Source of the DNA: Bacteroidota bacterium
GTDB lineage: Bacteria; Bacteroidota; Bacteroidia; Chitinophagales; BACL12
Assembly: GCA_016715425.1 (NCBI GenBank)
Contig: JADKAC010000008.1
Span: 1 to 40,000, forward strand
DNA: 40,000 nucleotides
Direction of reading: 5' to 3'
Below are positions 24,748 to 32,595 of the stretch, in pieces (within the stretch, counting starts at the first letter, position 1; each line of letters opens with the position of its first letter). The notes beneath the pieces are model-generated. The model searched no databases. It was given only the letters and a program-made list of their open reading frames with translations, and was not told the origin of the DNA. A program made the position numbers and the translations under genes.

Positions 24748-27018
24748 TTAGTTTTTCACAAAGCTTTTCTGCAAAATGTTTCCTGCTGTTTGCAATTCAA
24801 TGAAATATATTCCTGAAGAATAATTTTTTAAATCAATATTAATTTTTGTTTGAGTGCTAGTTGTTTGAAAAACTATTTCACCAAAAAAATTTCTAATTAT
24901 TATTTGCTTTTGAGATGGTGAGTTGCAATTGATAATAATAAATGCATCTGTGGGATTTGGAAATAATTGAAAATAAAAAACAGCATTATTTTCTATTGCA
25001 GAAACTCCTTCGTCATATAATCCATCGCAATCATCATCCTGCAAATTAAATATTTCAATAGCATCCGGATTTATTTCAGCATTATTATCATTGCAATCGT
25101 CACGATTGGTTACAAATCCCTCCGGCATTAATTCACATATATATTCAAAAACCGCAGGATCACCATAGCCATCGCCATCAGCATCTGCATAGTATAATTG
25201 TGGATCAGATATTAAATTATTATCATCATCACAATCATTATTCACTGCACTATATCCTTCGGGCGCTTCATTGGCACATATCCATTCACCCGTTGCAGAA
25301 TTACCAATTCCATCACCATCATTATCCAAATAATATTTTTGAAGATCGTGAATTGTTGAATCGCTATCATCACAATCCCAGGAATTAAATACATAACCAT
25401 CTACTGCTCCACAATACTCAATTGAAATCAATGAATTACCATAGCCATCATTATCTGCATCCAAGTATAAAGTCCATAAAGTCAACGACTCATCTATTAA
25501 TCCATCGCAATTATCATCTATATCATTACATACTTCTACAGCACCCGGAAAAATTGTGGAATCGCTATCATTGCAATCCATACTATTAATTGAATAGCCC
25601 TCAGGTATTTCACAATACAACCCAAGCAAAGTGGAATCAATATTTCCATACCCATCTGCATCTGCATCTAAATAATAAACTACAGAATCCGAGCATGGAT
25701 CTATTTTAATTATCCAATAATCATTCAAGCCATTTGAAGCCACGGTTTTATTTCCTGATATACCCGATTTCGTATATCCGCCGAAAATAATTCCACCATC
25801 ATCTGCAACAATCATATTCATAAAATAATCATCAAGATCGCCACCATAAGTAAAGTCCCATACTTTATTTCCAAAAGTATCAACTCCAATTATCCAATAG
25901 TCATAGTTGCCGAAAGAATCATGTGATTTATCATAACCGGCATTTGACCGGGAGAATCCGCCGTAAGCAAAAAGATTTTCATCAATAAATAATCCGGCTC
26001 TTATTTTATCTTCATACGTTCCTCCATAGATAGTATCTTCCAGCACATTTCCAACAGAATCAATTAGGATTATCCAGTAGTCGTGATTATCATCAATAGC
26101 ATCAATTGTTTTATCTCCGCTACTATCAGATCTGGAATGTGCAATTAATTGAATATTGCCGTTTTCCATTTCGTATAAATCATATAAGTATTCATACTTG
26201 TTTCCGGCTATTGTATTTTGCCAAACAGTTTCTCCTAAAGAGTCTAATGCAATTATCCAGACGTCATCATTATCATATGATGAGTATTCATCCTTATCAC
26301 CGGAGATGTTGGAATTAGAATAACCTCCAGCAACAATAGTACTGTCAGAAGTTATTAATAAAGTAGTAAAATCATCTTCATCGTTACCACCAATTGTGTT
26401 TTCCCAAATAAGATTTCCATATAAATCAATTCGAACTAACCAATAATCAGAATAGCCCAAACTATTTTCAGATTTAACTCCTGAATTATCTGATCTTGAT
26501 AATCCACCAAGTATATAGCCATCATTTCCATAGGGCTGAATATCTTTTAATATATCATGGTCGTTACCGCCATAACCTGCTTGCCAAATTATTTCTCCCT
26601 CATCATCCACTTTTAAAATCCAGTAATCAGATTTTTGAATTGTATCTATTGTTTTATTTCCTGAAATACCAGAATTGCTTGCGCCACCAATTATATAACC
26701 GCCATCAATTGCCGGACAAATAGCATATAAAAAATCGTTGAGTTCACCACCATAAGATTTCTGCCATTCTACTTCCGCATCTGCATTAAATTTAATTACC
26801 CAGTAATCACTTAAACCAAATAATTCTGTTGTTTTATTTCCTGTAATTCCGGAAGCAGATGTACCACCCACAATGAAGCCGCCATCGGGACAAGCAACGA
26901 TTGTATGCAATGAATCATTTCCTAGACCACCATAACTAATTTGCCAAACTATATCTTCCGTTTGAGAAAAAATTATAGTAGTAAAGAAGAGTAAAATAGA
27001 AGTGGTTAGAATTTTCAT
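24748..27018 (-). CDS. T9SS-secreted protein with seven YGG-type repeats and four MopE-like metal-binding repeats
   Basis: 756 residues with a signal peptide (about 1-18, ending IFSQ). Residues about 25-440 contain seven repeats of about 58 residues, each with W(Q/E/D)..YGG or IGG, a D a few residues later, a DGG...GG strand and DYW(I/V)IK; seven units suggest a seven-bladed propeller. Residues about 443-670 hold four Asp-rich modules of the MopE-like putative metal-binding type (YYLDADADGYGN, LYLDADNDGYGN, YYLDNDGDGIGN, YYADADGDGYGD, with DCND partners and DDNCDGLIDE). The T9SS sorting domain (LFPNPTDAFIIIN ... YSSGIYFIELQTAG) covers about 680-756. Secreted or surface-attached; the ligand is unknown. 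Transcribed alone, as the repeat arrays flank it. Confidence 0.9.
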   Translation of the reverse strand: MKILTTSILLFFTTIIFSQTEDIVWQISYGGLGNDSLHTIVACPDGGFIVGGTSASGITGNKTTELFGLSDYWVIKFNADAEVEWQKSYGGELNDFLYAICPAIDGGYIIGGASNSGISGNKTIDTIQKSDYWILKVDDEGEIIWQAGYGGNDHDILKDIQPYGNDGYILGGLSRSDNSGVKSENSLGYSDYWLVRIDLYGNLIWENTIGGNDEDDFTTLLITSDSTIVAGGYSNSNISGDKDEYSSYDNDDVWIIALDSLGETVWQNTIAGNKYEYLYDLYEMENGNIQLIAHSRSDSSGDKTIDAIDDNHDYWIILIDSVGNVLEDTIYGGTYEDKIRAGLFIDENLFAYGGFSRSNAGYDKSHDSFGNYDYWIIGVDTFGNKVWDFTYGGDLDDYFMNMIVADDGGIIFGGYTKSGISGNKTVASNGLNDYWIIKIDPCSDSVVYYLDADADGYGNIDSTLLGLYCEIPEGYSINSMDCNDSDSTIFPGAVEVCNDIDDNCDGLIDESLTLWTLYLDADNDGYGNSLISIEYCGAVDGYVFNSWDCDDSDSTIHDLQKYYLDNDGDGIGNSATGEWICANEAPEGYSAVNNDCDDDNNLISDPQLYYADADGDGYGDPAVFEYICELMPEGFVTNRDDCNDNNAEINPDAIEIFNLQDDDCDGLYDEGVSAIENNAVFYFQLFPNPTDAFIIINCNSPSQKQIIIRNFFGEIVFQTTSTQTKINIDLKNYSSGIYFIELQTAGNILQKSFVKN

Positions 27019-27071
27019 TTTATTATTTATTGGGTTTTTAAAAATAATAAAAAAAAAATTTTAGACTTTTT

Positions 27072-27277
27072 AAATTGACAATGGACAATTGACAATGGAC
27101 AATTAAAAAAAACTCATTATTGCTTTATTTATTCACTATTTTAGCTATTGGCCGTTGGCTATTGGCGAAATAACTTTGACTATTAACATAGACGATTGAC
27201 TAAAAAAACTCATCACTGATTACTGATCACTGATTTTTTTACTCACTGCTCACCACTCACTATAATACCCACTACTT
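27072..27277. repeat. Composite 7-bp unit array
   Basis: Starts with four perfect heptamers (GACAATG, GACAATT, GACAATG, GACAATT; 27077-27104). Then follow an A tract, ACTCATT, TTGGCCG/TTGGCTA, TTTGACTATTAAC, an A tract, ACTCATC/ACTGATT/ACTGATC, and ACTCACT/GCTCACC/ACTCACT. It fills the gap downstream of the DsrE-like gene and upstream of the 27018 gene. Same block order as at 20.2 and 24.4 kb, but the GTTTC block is absent. Confidence 0.82.
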
Positions 27278-27279
27278 TT

Positions 27280-27780
27280 TTATACAAATATTATCTGTGA
27301 TCCATCACCGGCTGCGAGTTCATAAAATTCACCCACGGTTAAAATTCCTTTTACATGATGTGATAAATCTTCGGGTTTTAGTTTAAACATATCTACTGCA
27401 AGTTTACATGCATATACTTCACCACCACCAGCTTCAATCATATCTAAAAATTCACTTACAGGAGGCACATCTAATTCTTCCATTTTCTTTTTCATCATTT
27501 CACTTGCCATTGCTTCCATACCCGGAACTATACCGAGCAGAGAAGGAAATTGCATACCACCCGGCAAACGCATTGCAGGATTTCCTACAACAGATGTATG
27601 CAAATGATCCATAGTTTTTTTTGTGATTGCTTCCAATCCGAAGAAGGTGAAAAACAATCTTGCTTCAATGCCATCCATTACAGCACCATTGGCAAGAACT
27701 AATGCAGCATACACATCTTCAAGTGTGCCTTTCGCACAAATGATACAAACTTTTTTTATAGGTTTATCTATCGTTTTCAT
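27280..27780 (-). CDS. DsrE/DsrF/DrsH-like family protein
   Basis: 166 residues of the DsrE-like fold. The N-terminal strand carries two cysteines (KKVCIICAKG), followed by DVYAALVLANGA and the FFTFFGLEAI strand. A methionine-rich helical insert is present (GMEAMASEMMKKKMEE), and a third cysteine lies in VYACKLAVDMF. This is the longer DsrE2-type form found with sulfide and thiosulfate enzymes, thought to carry sulfane sulfur between proteins on a cysteine. As last gene of the SQR cluster it probably works with the TusE/DsrC-like protein just upstream (18-base gap). Cytoplasmic. The transferred sulfur species is not shown by the sequence. Confidence 0.87.
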   Translation of the reverse strand: MKTIDKPIKKVCIICAKGTLEDVYAALVLANGAVMDGIEARLFFTFFGLEAITKKTMDHLHTSVVGNPAMRLPGGMQFPSLLGIVPGMEAMASEMMKKKMEELDVPPVSEFLDMIEAGGGEVYACKLAVDMFKLKPEDLSHHVKGILTVGEFYELAAGDGSQIIFV

Positions 27781-27798
27781 TGTAATTTTTTTTTATGA

Positions 27799-28116
27799 TT
27801 AAACACAACTTGTTGGTTTCGGTACGCCTGCAATTCTTGTTGCATATTTTAATGGTTTACCTGGAAATAATTGATAGAACATTTTCAGATCTACCACACC
27901 GGATTTTCCCATACTGCGCATAGTGAGTTGTTCATTATCTGTCAACACACGTTTGCGTATGTAATCAATTACTGCATAATGTATATCTGTAATATTTTCA
28001 ATGCCCACTTCTTTTGCAATTTCAGGAGCCATCTCCTTTGTCCATTCCGCAGGATTTATAAAAAACCCTTCGTCGTTAATTTCTACAGTTTTTCCTGAAT
28101 AGATTTTCGTTGCCAT
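27799..28116 (-). CDS. TusE/DsrC/DsvC family sulfur relay protein
   Basis: 105 residues, the usual size for the family. The helix EWTKEMAPEIAKEVGI, the KRVLTDNEQLTMR segment and the C-terminal arm AGVPKPTSCV are diagnostic. The penultimate cysteine (C104, CysA) is there; the second cysteine of true DsrC, about ten residues before it in the arm, is a threonine (ATRIAG). This makes it TusE-like: able to carry a persulfide, not to form the DsrC intramolecular trisulfide. With SQR upstream and a DsrE-like protein downstream, a role in cytoplasmic sulfane-sulfur relay from sulfide oxidation is the best inference. Confidence 0.88.
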   Translation of the reverse strand: MATKIYSGKTVEINDEGFFINPAEWTKEMAPEIAKEVGIENITDIHYAVIDYIRKRVLTDNEQLTMRSMGKSGVVDLKMFYQLFPGKPLKYATRIAGVPKPTSCV

Positions 28117-28122
28117 AGTATG

Positions 28123-28818
28123 TTATTTTTTTATTGTTTGATTAAAAGTATTTTTCTCTCCAAAGTTTTTCAGGAATGTTACCAAAAATCCCAATCCTCT
28201 TTTTGCTTCCGGTGTATTGAGTTCACGCATCATTTTCCATAGTCCCATTTCTGGAACATTTTCAGTTTCTACACTCTTGAAAATTATAATGGCATTGTTT
28301 ATTGCCTGCAGCATATCAGGTTGTGTAATGCGTTTTACAGTTTCTAAAATATATACCACATTATCTCCCAATGCATGTATATCTTCTGCACTAAAATGTT
28401 GCACAACACGATTGCCAACATAACCTAATTCTTTTAAAAAACGGAAGTAACCGATGTGATCCAGTTCTGTAATTTTTTCTGTGATATCCATTCCCGCTAA
28501 CTGAATAATTCTACCCGCATCTTCTGCAAGATCAGTTGCGCTTTCCAGCAAATCGAATACAGTATTTATGTTATCAATATTGCGCATTGCACGCACTAAT
28601 AATTCTGTTACTGCTTCTGAATTTATTTGTACACCATTGTCTTCCAACATTTCTGTTGCAGATTGCATCACTTCTTTTGAAACATGCGTAACATCTTCTT
28701 CAAGATCATTCCATTTTTCTTTTTGCAGTTTCTGCTCCATCATTTCTTCCATGATGAAATCTAATTTGCGATTAATATTTGCAATCTGTTGTTCTATTTT
28801 TAATTCTGCGGTTTCCAT
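28123..28818 (-). CDS. DUF1641 domain-containing protein
   Basis: 231 residues, soluble and strongly helical. The N-terminal ~50 residues are probably coiled coil (IEQQIANINRKLDFIMEEMM). The core has LLESATDLAEDAGRI and, near the C-terminus, GLWKMMRELNTPEAKRGLGF, the motif of the DUF1641 family. Members are known mostly as neighbours of SQR-like or other FAD oxidoreductases; their biochemical role is not established. The start ATG overlaps the SQR stop (TAATG), so the two are probably translationally coupled, and TusE follows after 6 bases. A structural or membrane-docking partner of SQR is a guess. Confidence 0.82.
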   Translation of the reverse strand: METAELKIEQQIANINRKLDFIMEEMMEQKLQKEKWNDLEEDVTHVSKEVMQSATEMLEDNGVQINSEAVTELLVRAMRNIDNINTVFDLLESATDLAEDAGRIIQLAGMDITEKITELDHIGYFRFLKELGYVGNRVVQHFSAEDIHALGDNVVYILETVKRITQPDMLQAINNAIIIFKSVETENVPEMGLWKMMRELNTPEAKRGLGFLVTFLKNFGEKNTFNQTIKK

Positions 28819-30053
28819 TATGCTACAATATTTTTTCCGGCTTCACTCATATCTCTGCTGATAGGTAATTCTTTTCCTTTCAATAACATGTGCCAATAAA
28901 TCCAGCGAAACATCAGCTTACCGTAGTGATTAAATTTTGAACCTTTCAATAAAGTCAGAGGTCCAATTCCCGGTAATGGAAATGTACCGGTGAGCGGTTC
29001 GGTATTGTAATTAAAATCGAGAAGTGCAGCTTCACCATTACCCATTTCCACAAAACAATTTGCATGGCCGTCGAAGCTAGCAGTAAGCGGCATTCCATCC
29101 ATAGCACTCAATAGATTTTCGTGCAATACTTCACTGGAAAAATGCACCACAGAACCCGCTTTACTTGTAGGCAGATTTGCTGCATCACCTAACACAAAAA
29201 CATTTGGAAACAACTCTGATTGAAGTGTATGTTTATTTGTTTTTACAAAACCAAAATCATCATCCAATCCGCTGTTCATTATTGCTTCTGCACCAAAGTG
29301 TAAAGGAATAGTTACCAATACATCAAAAGCTACTTCAGCACCACCATAATCCACTATTTTTTTCTCTGCATTATTTACTTCTGAAATATAAAAATCGGGT
29401 ACAACATGAATTTGTTTTTCTTCTAACATGTAACCGAGAATAGATGAAGCAGTTGGTTTTGTAAATGCACCGGATAGCGGAGTAACATAAAATATTTCTA
29501 CATTATCACGCATGCCTTTTTTGCGGAAATAATCATCGGCAAGAAAAGCAAACTCCAAAGGAGCCACCGGACATTTAATCGGCATGTCGGCAATATTGAT
29601 TACTAATTTACCGCCTTGCCAATGTTTTAAAAATGCAGCGAGTTTTACAGAACCATCATAAGTATAAAAATCAAAAATAGATTTCTGCCATTCGCTGTCT
29701 ATCATGCCCGGAGTTTCTTCCGGAGCGATACGTGTTCCGGTTGCGATAATTAAAAAATCATATAGCAATGTTTTACCATCGTTGAGCGATACTGTATTAT
29801 TTTCTGCATCTATCTTTTCAATTTTCGAAAAAATGCGATTCACTCCTGCGGGAAGAAAATTTATTTTTGGTTTAAAGGCATCTTCTTTTTTATAAATACC
29901 AAAGGGAATAAATAAAAATGCCGGTTGATAGTAATGCACTTTATCTTCATCCACAATGGTGATGTCCCATTCGTTACGATCCAGATCTTTGCGCATTTTA
30001 TTTGCCATCATCGTACCACCAGTTCCTGCACCCAGTATCAGTAATTTTTTCAT
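28818..30053 (-). CDS. Sulfide:quinone oxidoreductase-like flavoprotein
   Basis: 411 residues from the ATG at 30053; the frame extends to 30104 but without family similarity. The FAD-binding start is KKLLILGAGTGGTMMANKM, and FAD motifs recur in LIIATGTRIAPEETPG and FVLGDAANLPTSKAG. The protein has two cysteines, C161 (KCPVAPLE) and C333 (ANCFVEMG), at the places of the two cysteines that form the sulfur bridge in SQR, so sulfide oxidation is credible. The C-terminal helices (LMFRWIYWHMLL) would dock on the membrane for quinone reduction. First gene of a four-gene operon with DUF1641, TusE-like and DsrE-like. Assignment to SQR over other NDH-2-like flavoproteins rests on the cysteines and the context. 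Confidence 0.87.
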   Translation of the reverse strand: MKKLLILGAGTGGTMMANKMRKDLDRNEWDITIVDEDKVHYYQPAFLFIPFGIYKKEDAFKPKINFLPAGVNRIFSKIEKIDAENNTVSLNDGKTLLYDFLIIATGTRIAPEETPGMIDSEWQKSIFDFYTYDGSVKLAAFLKHWQGGKLVINIADMPIKCPVAPLEFAFLADDYFRKKGMRDNVEIFYVTPLSGAFTKPTASSILGYMLEEKQIHVVPDFYISEVNNAEKKIVDYGGAEVAFDVLVTIPLHFGAEAIMNSGLDDDFGFVKTNKHTLQSELFPNVFVLGDAANLPTSKAGSVVHFSSEVLHENLLSAMDGMPLTASFDGHANCFVEMGNGEAALLDFNYNTEPLTGTFPLPGIGPLTLLKGSKFNHYGKLMFRWIYWHMLLKGKELPISRDMSEAGKNIVA

Positions 30054-30119
30054 AATAATATGTTTTGATTTGCTGCCATAATAAGGGCTATAACAAAGCA
30101 ACAACAGAATACTATTAGC

Positions 30120-30158
30120 AACTGCAACCGCAGTTACATAAGGGTATGATTAATATCA
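30120..30158 (-). promoter_or_regulatory. Candidate operators upstream of the SQR operon
   Basis: Two inverted repeats lie 67-105 bases before the SQR start. AACTGC (30120-30125) pairs with GCAGTT (30130-30135). TGAT (30147-30150) and ATCA (30155-30158) are separated by four bases, matching the core of Crp/Fnr-type sites (TTGAT-N4-ATCAA). No certain -33/-7 promoter is visible. Whether a regulator binds is not known. Confidence 0.3.
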
Positions 30159-30173
30159 CTAAATGAGGGAAAT

Positions 30174-30205
30174 AAAAAAAGCCGCATCGAGGAGTGATGC
30201 GGCTT
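30174..30205 (-). terminator. Intrinsic terminator of the 30232-32418 gene
   Basis: A perfect 10-bp stem (30179-30188 with 30196-30205, core GCCGCATC/GATGCGGC) with a 7-base loop. On the reverse strand it is followed by a run of seven T. It lies 27 bases after the stop of the T9SS gene and separates it from the SQR operon. Confidence 0.85.
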
Positions 30206-30231
30206 ATGTACTAACAAATTAAAAAAGACTA

Positions 30232-32418
30232 CTATTCTATCACTATGAACTGATTTACTAAATGTGCTTCTGTTTGAATATGTAAAATATACTGACCTGC
30301 ACTTATAGAAGAAACATCAATTGCATTTGTACCATTTGTAAGGTTATGTAATTGCATTACTGATTTACCCGTTACATCAGATATTTCTGCAAACAAAATA
30401 TCATTTGCGGATTGCACATATATGGTATTATGTGCTGCCGGATTTGGATACACATTTATTCCTGCTGCTTGTGCTTCTGTAATTGACGTAGTTTCTGCTA
30501 CGGGGAAAGTAATACCGGTTGCTGAAACTGGCACTTCATCTCTATTCAATTTAATTGCCTGAATATCGCCAAACTGAAAATCAACTTCATCAGACATTGC
30601 ACCACCTGAAATATTATCAATTACCACCACATCCATTCTTGCAATCTGTCCGTTGCCATCGGTATTATTTCTGTCTTTACGAACAATACCGGATACCACT
30701 AATTTTTCTGATGCATTTGTTTTGCTTATTGATAATTTTTCAGTGGATGAAGCTAACCATGAATCATCAAATACTACTTTTAAACTTTCACCCAAAACAG
30801 ATTCGCCTGTTGCAGTAATTGTAAAACGAATACCATAAATTTCATCTACTGAATTAATCGCATCACCCAACATAATTGGAATTTGATTTAAACCAACATT
30901 TAATTCATCAAATGCAGGATCAAAATATAATTCCACATCACTAGCTGAAGTGCGTAGCGTATTTAATGGATGATCTAATCCTAAATTATCAGCAACGGCA
31001 GTTGTATCATCATCATTAATAATTCCATCACCATTACAATCGGTATATTTCAAATCATTTAATACATACCAATATAATGTATCTGGTTCCATCCATGCAC
31101 GGCTCAGTTTACCACTCCAGTCAATACTCATATCATCTCTTGTAAAACCATCTGCACCGTAGTTGATTCCAATTTCAAATAAATCGGAAGCATCAGCAAG
31201 TCCATCATTATTTGCATCACCCGGCCAAACGCAATTGAAAATACAATCGGGGAATGAACCATCTGCATTAGATTTAATTACTGTAAATCTTTGATTGCAA
31301 TCTTCAAGATATTGACGACCTGCGAGTATATAACCACCATCAGCAGATTTTTGTACATCCCAAATTTCCATACCTGTTTCGCCAAAGCCCCAAGTACAAT
31401 TAATAATTGGAATTAATATTGAATCCACTTGATTACCATCTTCATCTAAAACCCAACCATGTGTGCTGTTATCACCTGCATTTTGAGTCCATACCATATA
31501 AGTGTCTGCGTCTAATTGTGTTACATGTGCACCTTCTTCGTATTCTGCACCATGGTTATAATACTGTAACCATTCTAGATTTCCATCAGCATCTATTTTT
31601 CTTAAACTTCCTGAATAACCTACGAGGGTATCTAATGCAGAACCTGCAAGTAGGTAACCACCATCATCAGATGTTTGTAAACCATTCAAATATTGACCAT
31701 ACTCCCACTTATCCACACCATGCGCATAATCTTGAGTCCACTCTAAATTTATATCACTATCGAATTTGTGAATTGTTCTATAATCTGTTTTACCACATGA
31801 AAATGCAAAACCACCATCCGCAGTTGCTACCATACCGGTTTCTTTATAATCGTAATAGGAAAAACCCCAACCGCTAATTGTATCTGCTGCAATAGAGTAA
31901 GTGTTTAATAAAGATCCATCAGATGATACTTCGGCAATATGATAAAATAAATCTTCGCCCAATCCCACTGTTGCAAACCTACCATCACTTAATTCTACAG
32001 CAGCGCCGTAGTATAAAGAACCAAAACCGGCTGCAAAATCGGATTCCCATTCTATAATTCCATCAGAATCTAATTTGTAAAATGCAGGTGACCCAAAGTC
32101 CGCAATACCATAAACTACACAGCCCCCATCTAAAGAAGGAAATATATTTTGACCGGTAAAATATCCGAAAGAAAGTCCGGAACCATCATTGGACCAAGCC
32201 ACAGCGCCATCGCTATCGAGCTTCACAACATAGTTATCGGAATAAGAAAAGCCTGTAATGTCATAGACAAGACCAATTGCAAATACGCTTCCATCGGACG
32301 ATTCAGCAACATCCTGCACCCAATGTCCGGGAGTTGCATAGCCCCAGCCTTGTGAATTAGCAGTATTAGTAAAGACTAATGCTGTGAGAATTAATAATAA
32401 GTTGAATAATTTTTTCAT
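30232..32418 (-). CDS. T9SS-secreted protein with dockerin-like and cohesin-like segments (paralogue 1)
   Basis: 728 residues with a signal peptide ending near NSQG. Residues about 25-390 contain repeated strands of the form SDGGYLLAG and KLDSDG..., a propeller-like region. From about 399 comes a conserved block: CIFNCVWPGDANNDGLADAS, then YTDCNGDGIINDDDTTAV, two EF-hand-like calcium loops as in dockerins. From about 487 to 640 a cohesin-like beta domain (IYGIRFTITATG, DDSWLAS, IARMDVVVIDNI) follows. A T9SS sorting domain (INVYPNPAAHNTIYVQS ... SISAGQYILHIQ) ends the chain. Closely related in order and length to the next two genes; the three are tandem duplicates. Secreted or surface-bound. 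Confidence 0.88.
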   Translation of the reverse strand: MKKLFNLLLILTALVFTNTANSQGWGYATPGHWVQDVAESSDGSVFAIGLVYDITGFSYSDNYVVKLDSDGAVAWSNDGSGLSFGYFTGQNIFPSLDGGCVVYGIADFGSPAFYKLDSDGIIEWESDFAAGFGSLYYGAAVELSDGRFATVGLGEDLFYHIAEVSSDGSLLNTYSIAADTISGWGFSYYDYKETGMVATADGGFAFSCGKTDYRTIHKFDSDINLEWTQDYAHGVDKWEYGQYLNGLQTSDDGGYLLAGSALDTLVGYSGSLRKIDADGNLEWLQYYNHGAEYEEGAHVTQLDADTYMVWTQNAGDNSTHGWVLDEDGNQVDSILIPIINCTWGFGETGMEIWDVQKSADGGYILAGRQYLEDCNQRFTVIKSNADGSFPDCIFNCVWPGDANNDGLADASDLFEIGINYGADGFTRDDMSIDWSGKLSRAWMEPDTLYWYVLNDLKYTDCNGDGIINDDDTTAVADNLGLDHPLNTLRTSASDVELYFDPAFDELNVGLNQIPIMLGDAINSVDEIYGIRFTITATGESVLGESLKVVFDDSWLASSTEKLSISKTNASEKLVVSGIVRKDRNNTDGNGQIARMDVVVIDNISGGAMSDEVDFQFGDIQAIKLNRDEVPVSATGITFPVAETTSITEAQAAGINVYPNPAAHNTIYVQSANDILFAEISDVTGKSVMQLHNLTNGTNAIDVSSISAGQYILHIQTEAHLVNQFIVIE

Positions 32419-32595
32419 AATAAAATATTTAAAGAGTTACAGAGAGTATTAATCAGGTACAAATCTGAGACATCCTATGCTTAATAAAAAGTACAGATTA
32501 TTGCCTTTATATGAATTGGTTTAGCCTTAATATGCACATAAATCATTGATTTAAAAAGTTTTACCGATAAATTTTTCATTCAGAAATAGAAAATT

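Noticed and set aside
27799..28116. Calling this gene dsrC of a dissimilatory sulfite reductase system
   Set aside because: The second arm cysteine is replaced by Thr and no dsrAB is nearby, so the TusE-like reading is safer.
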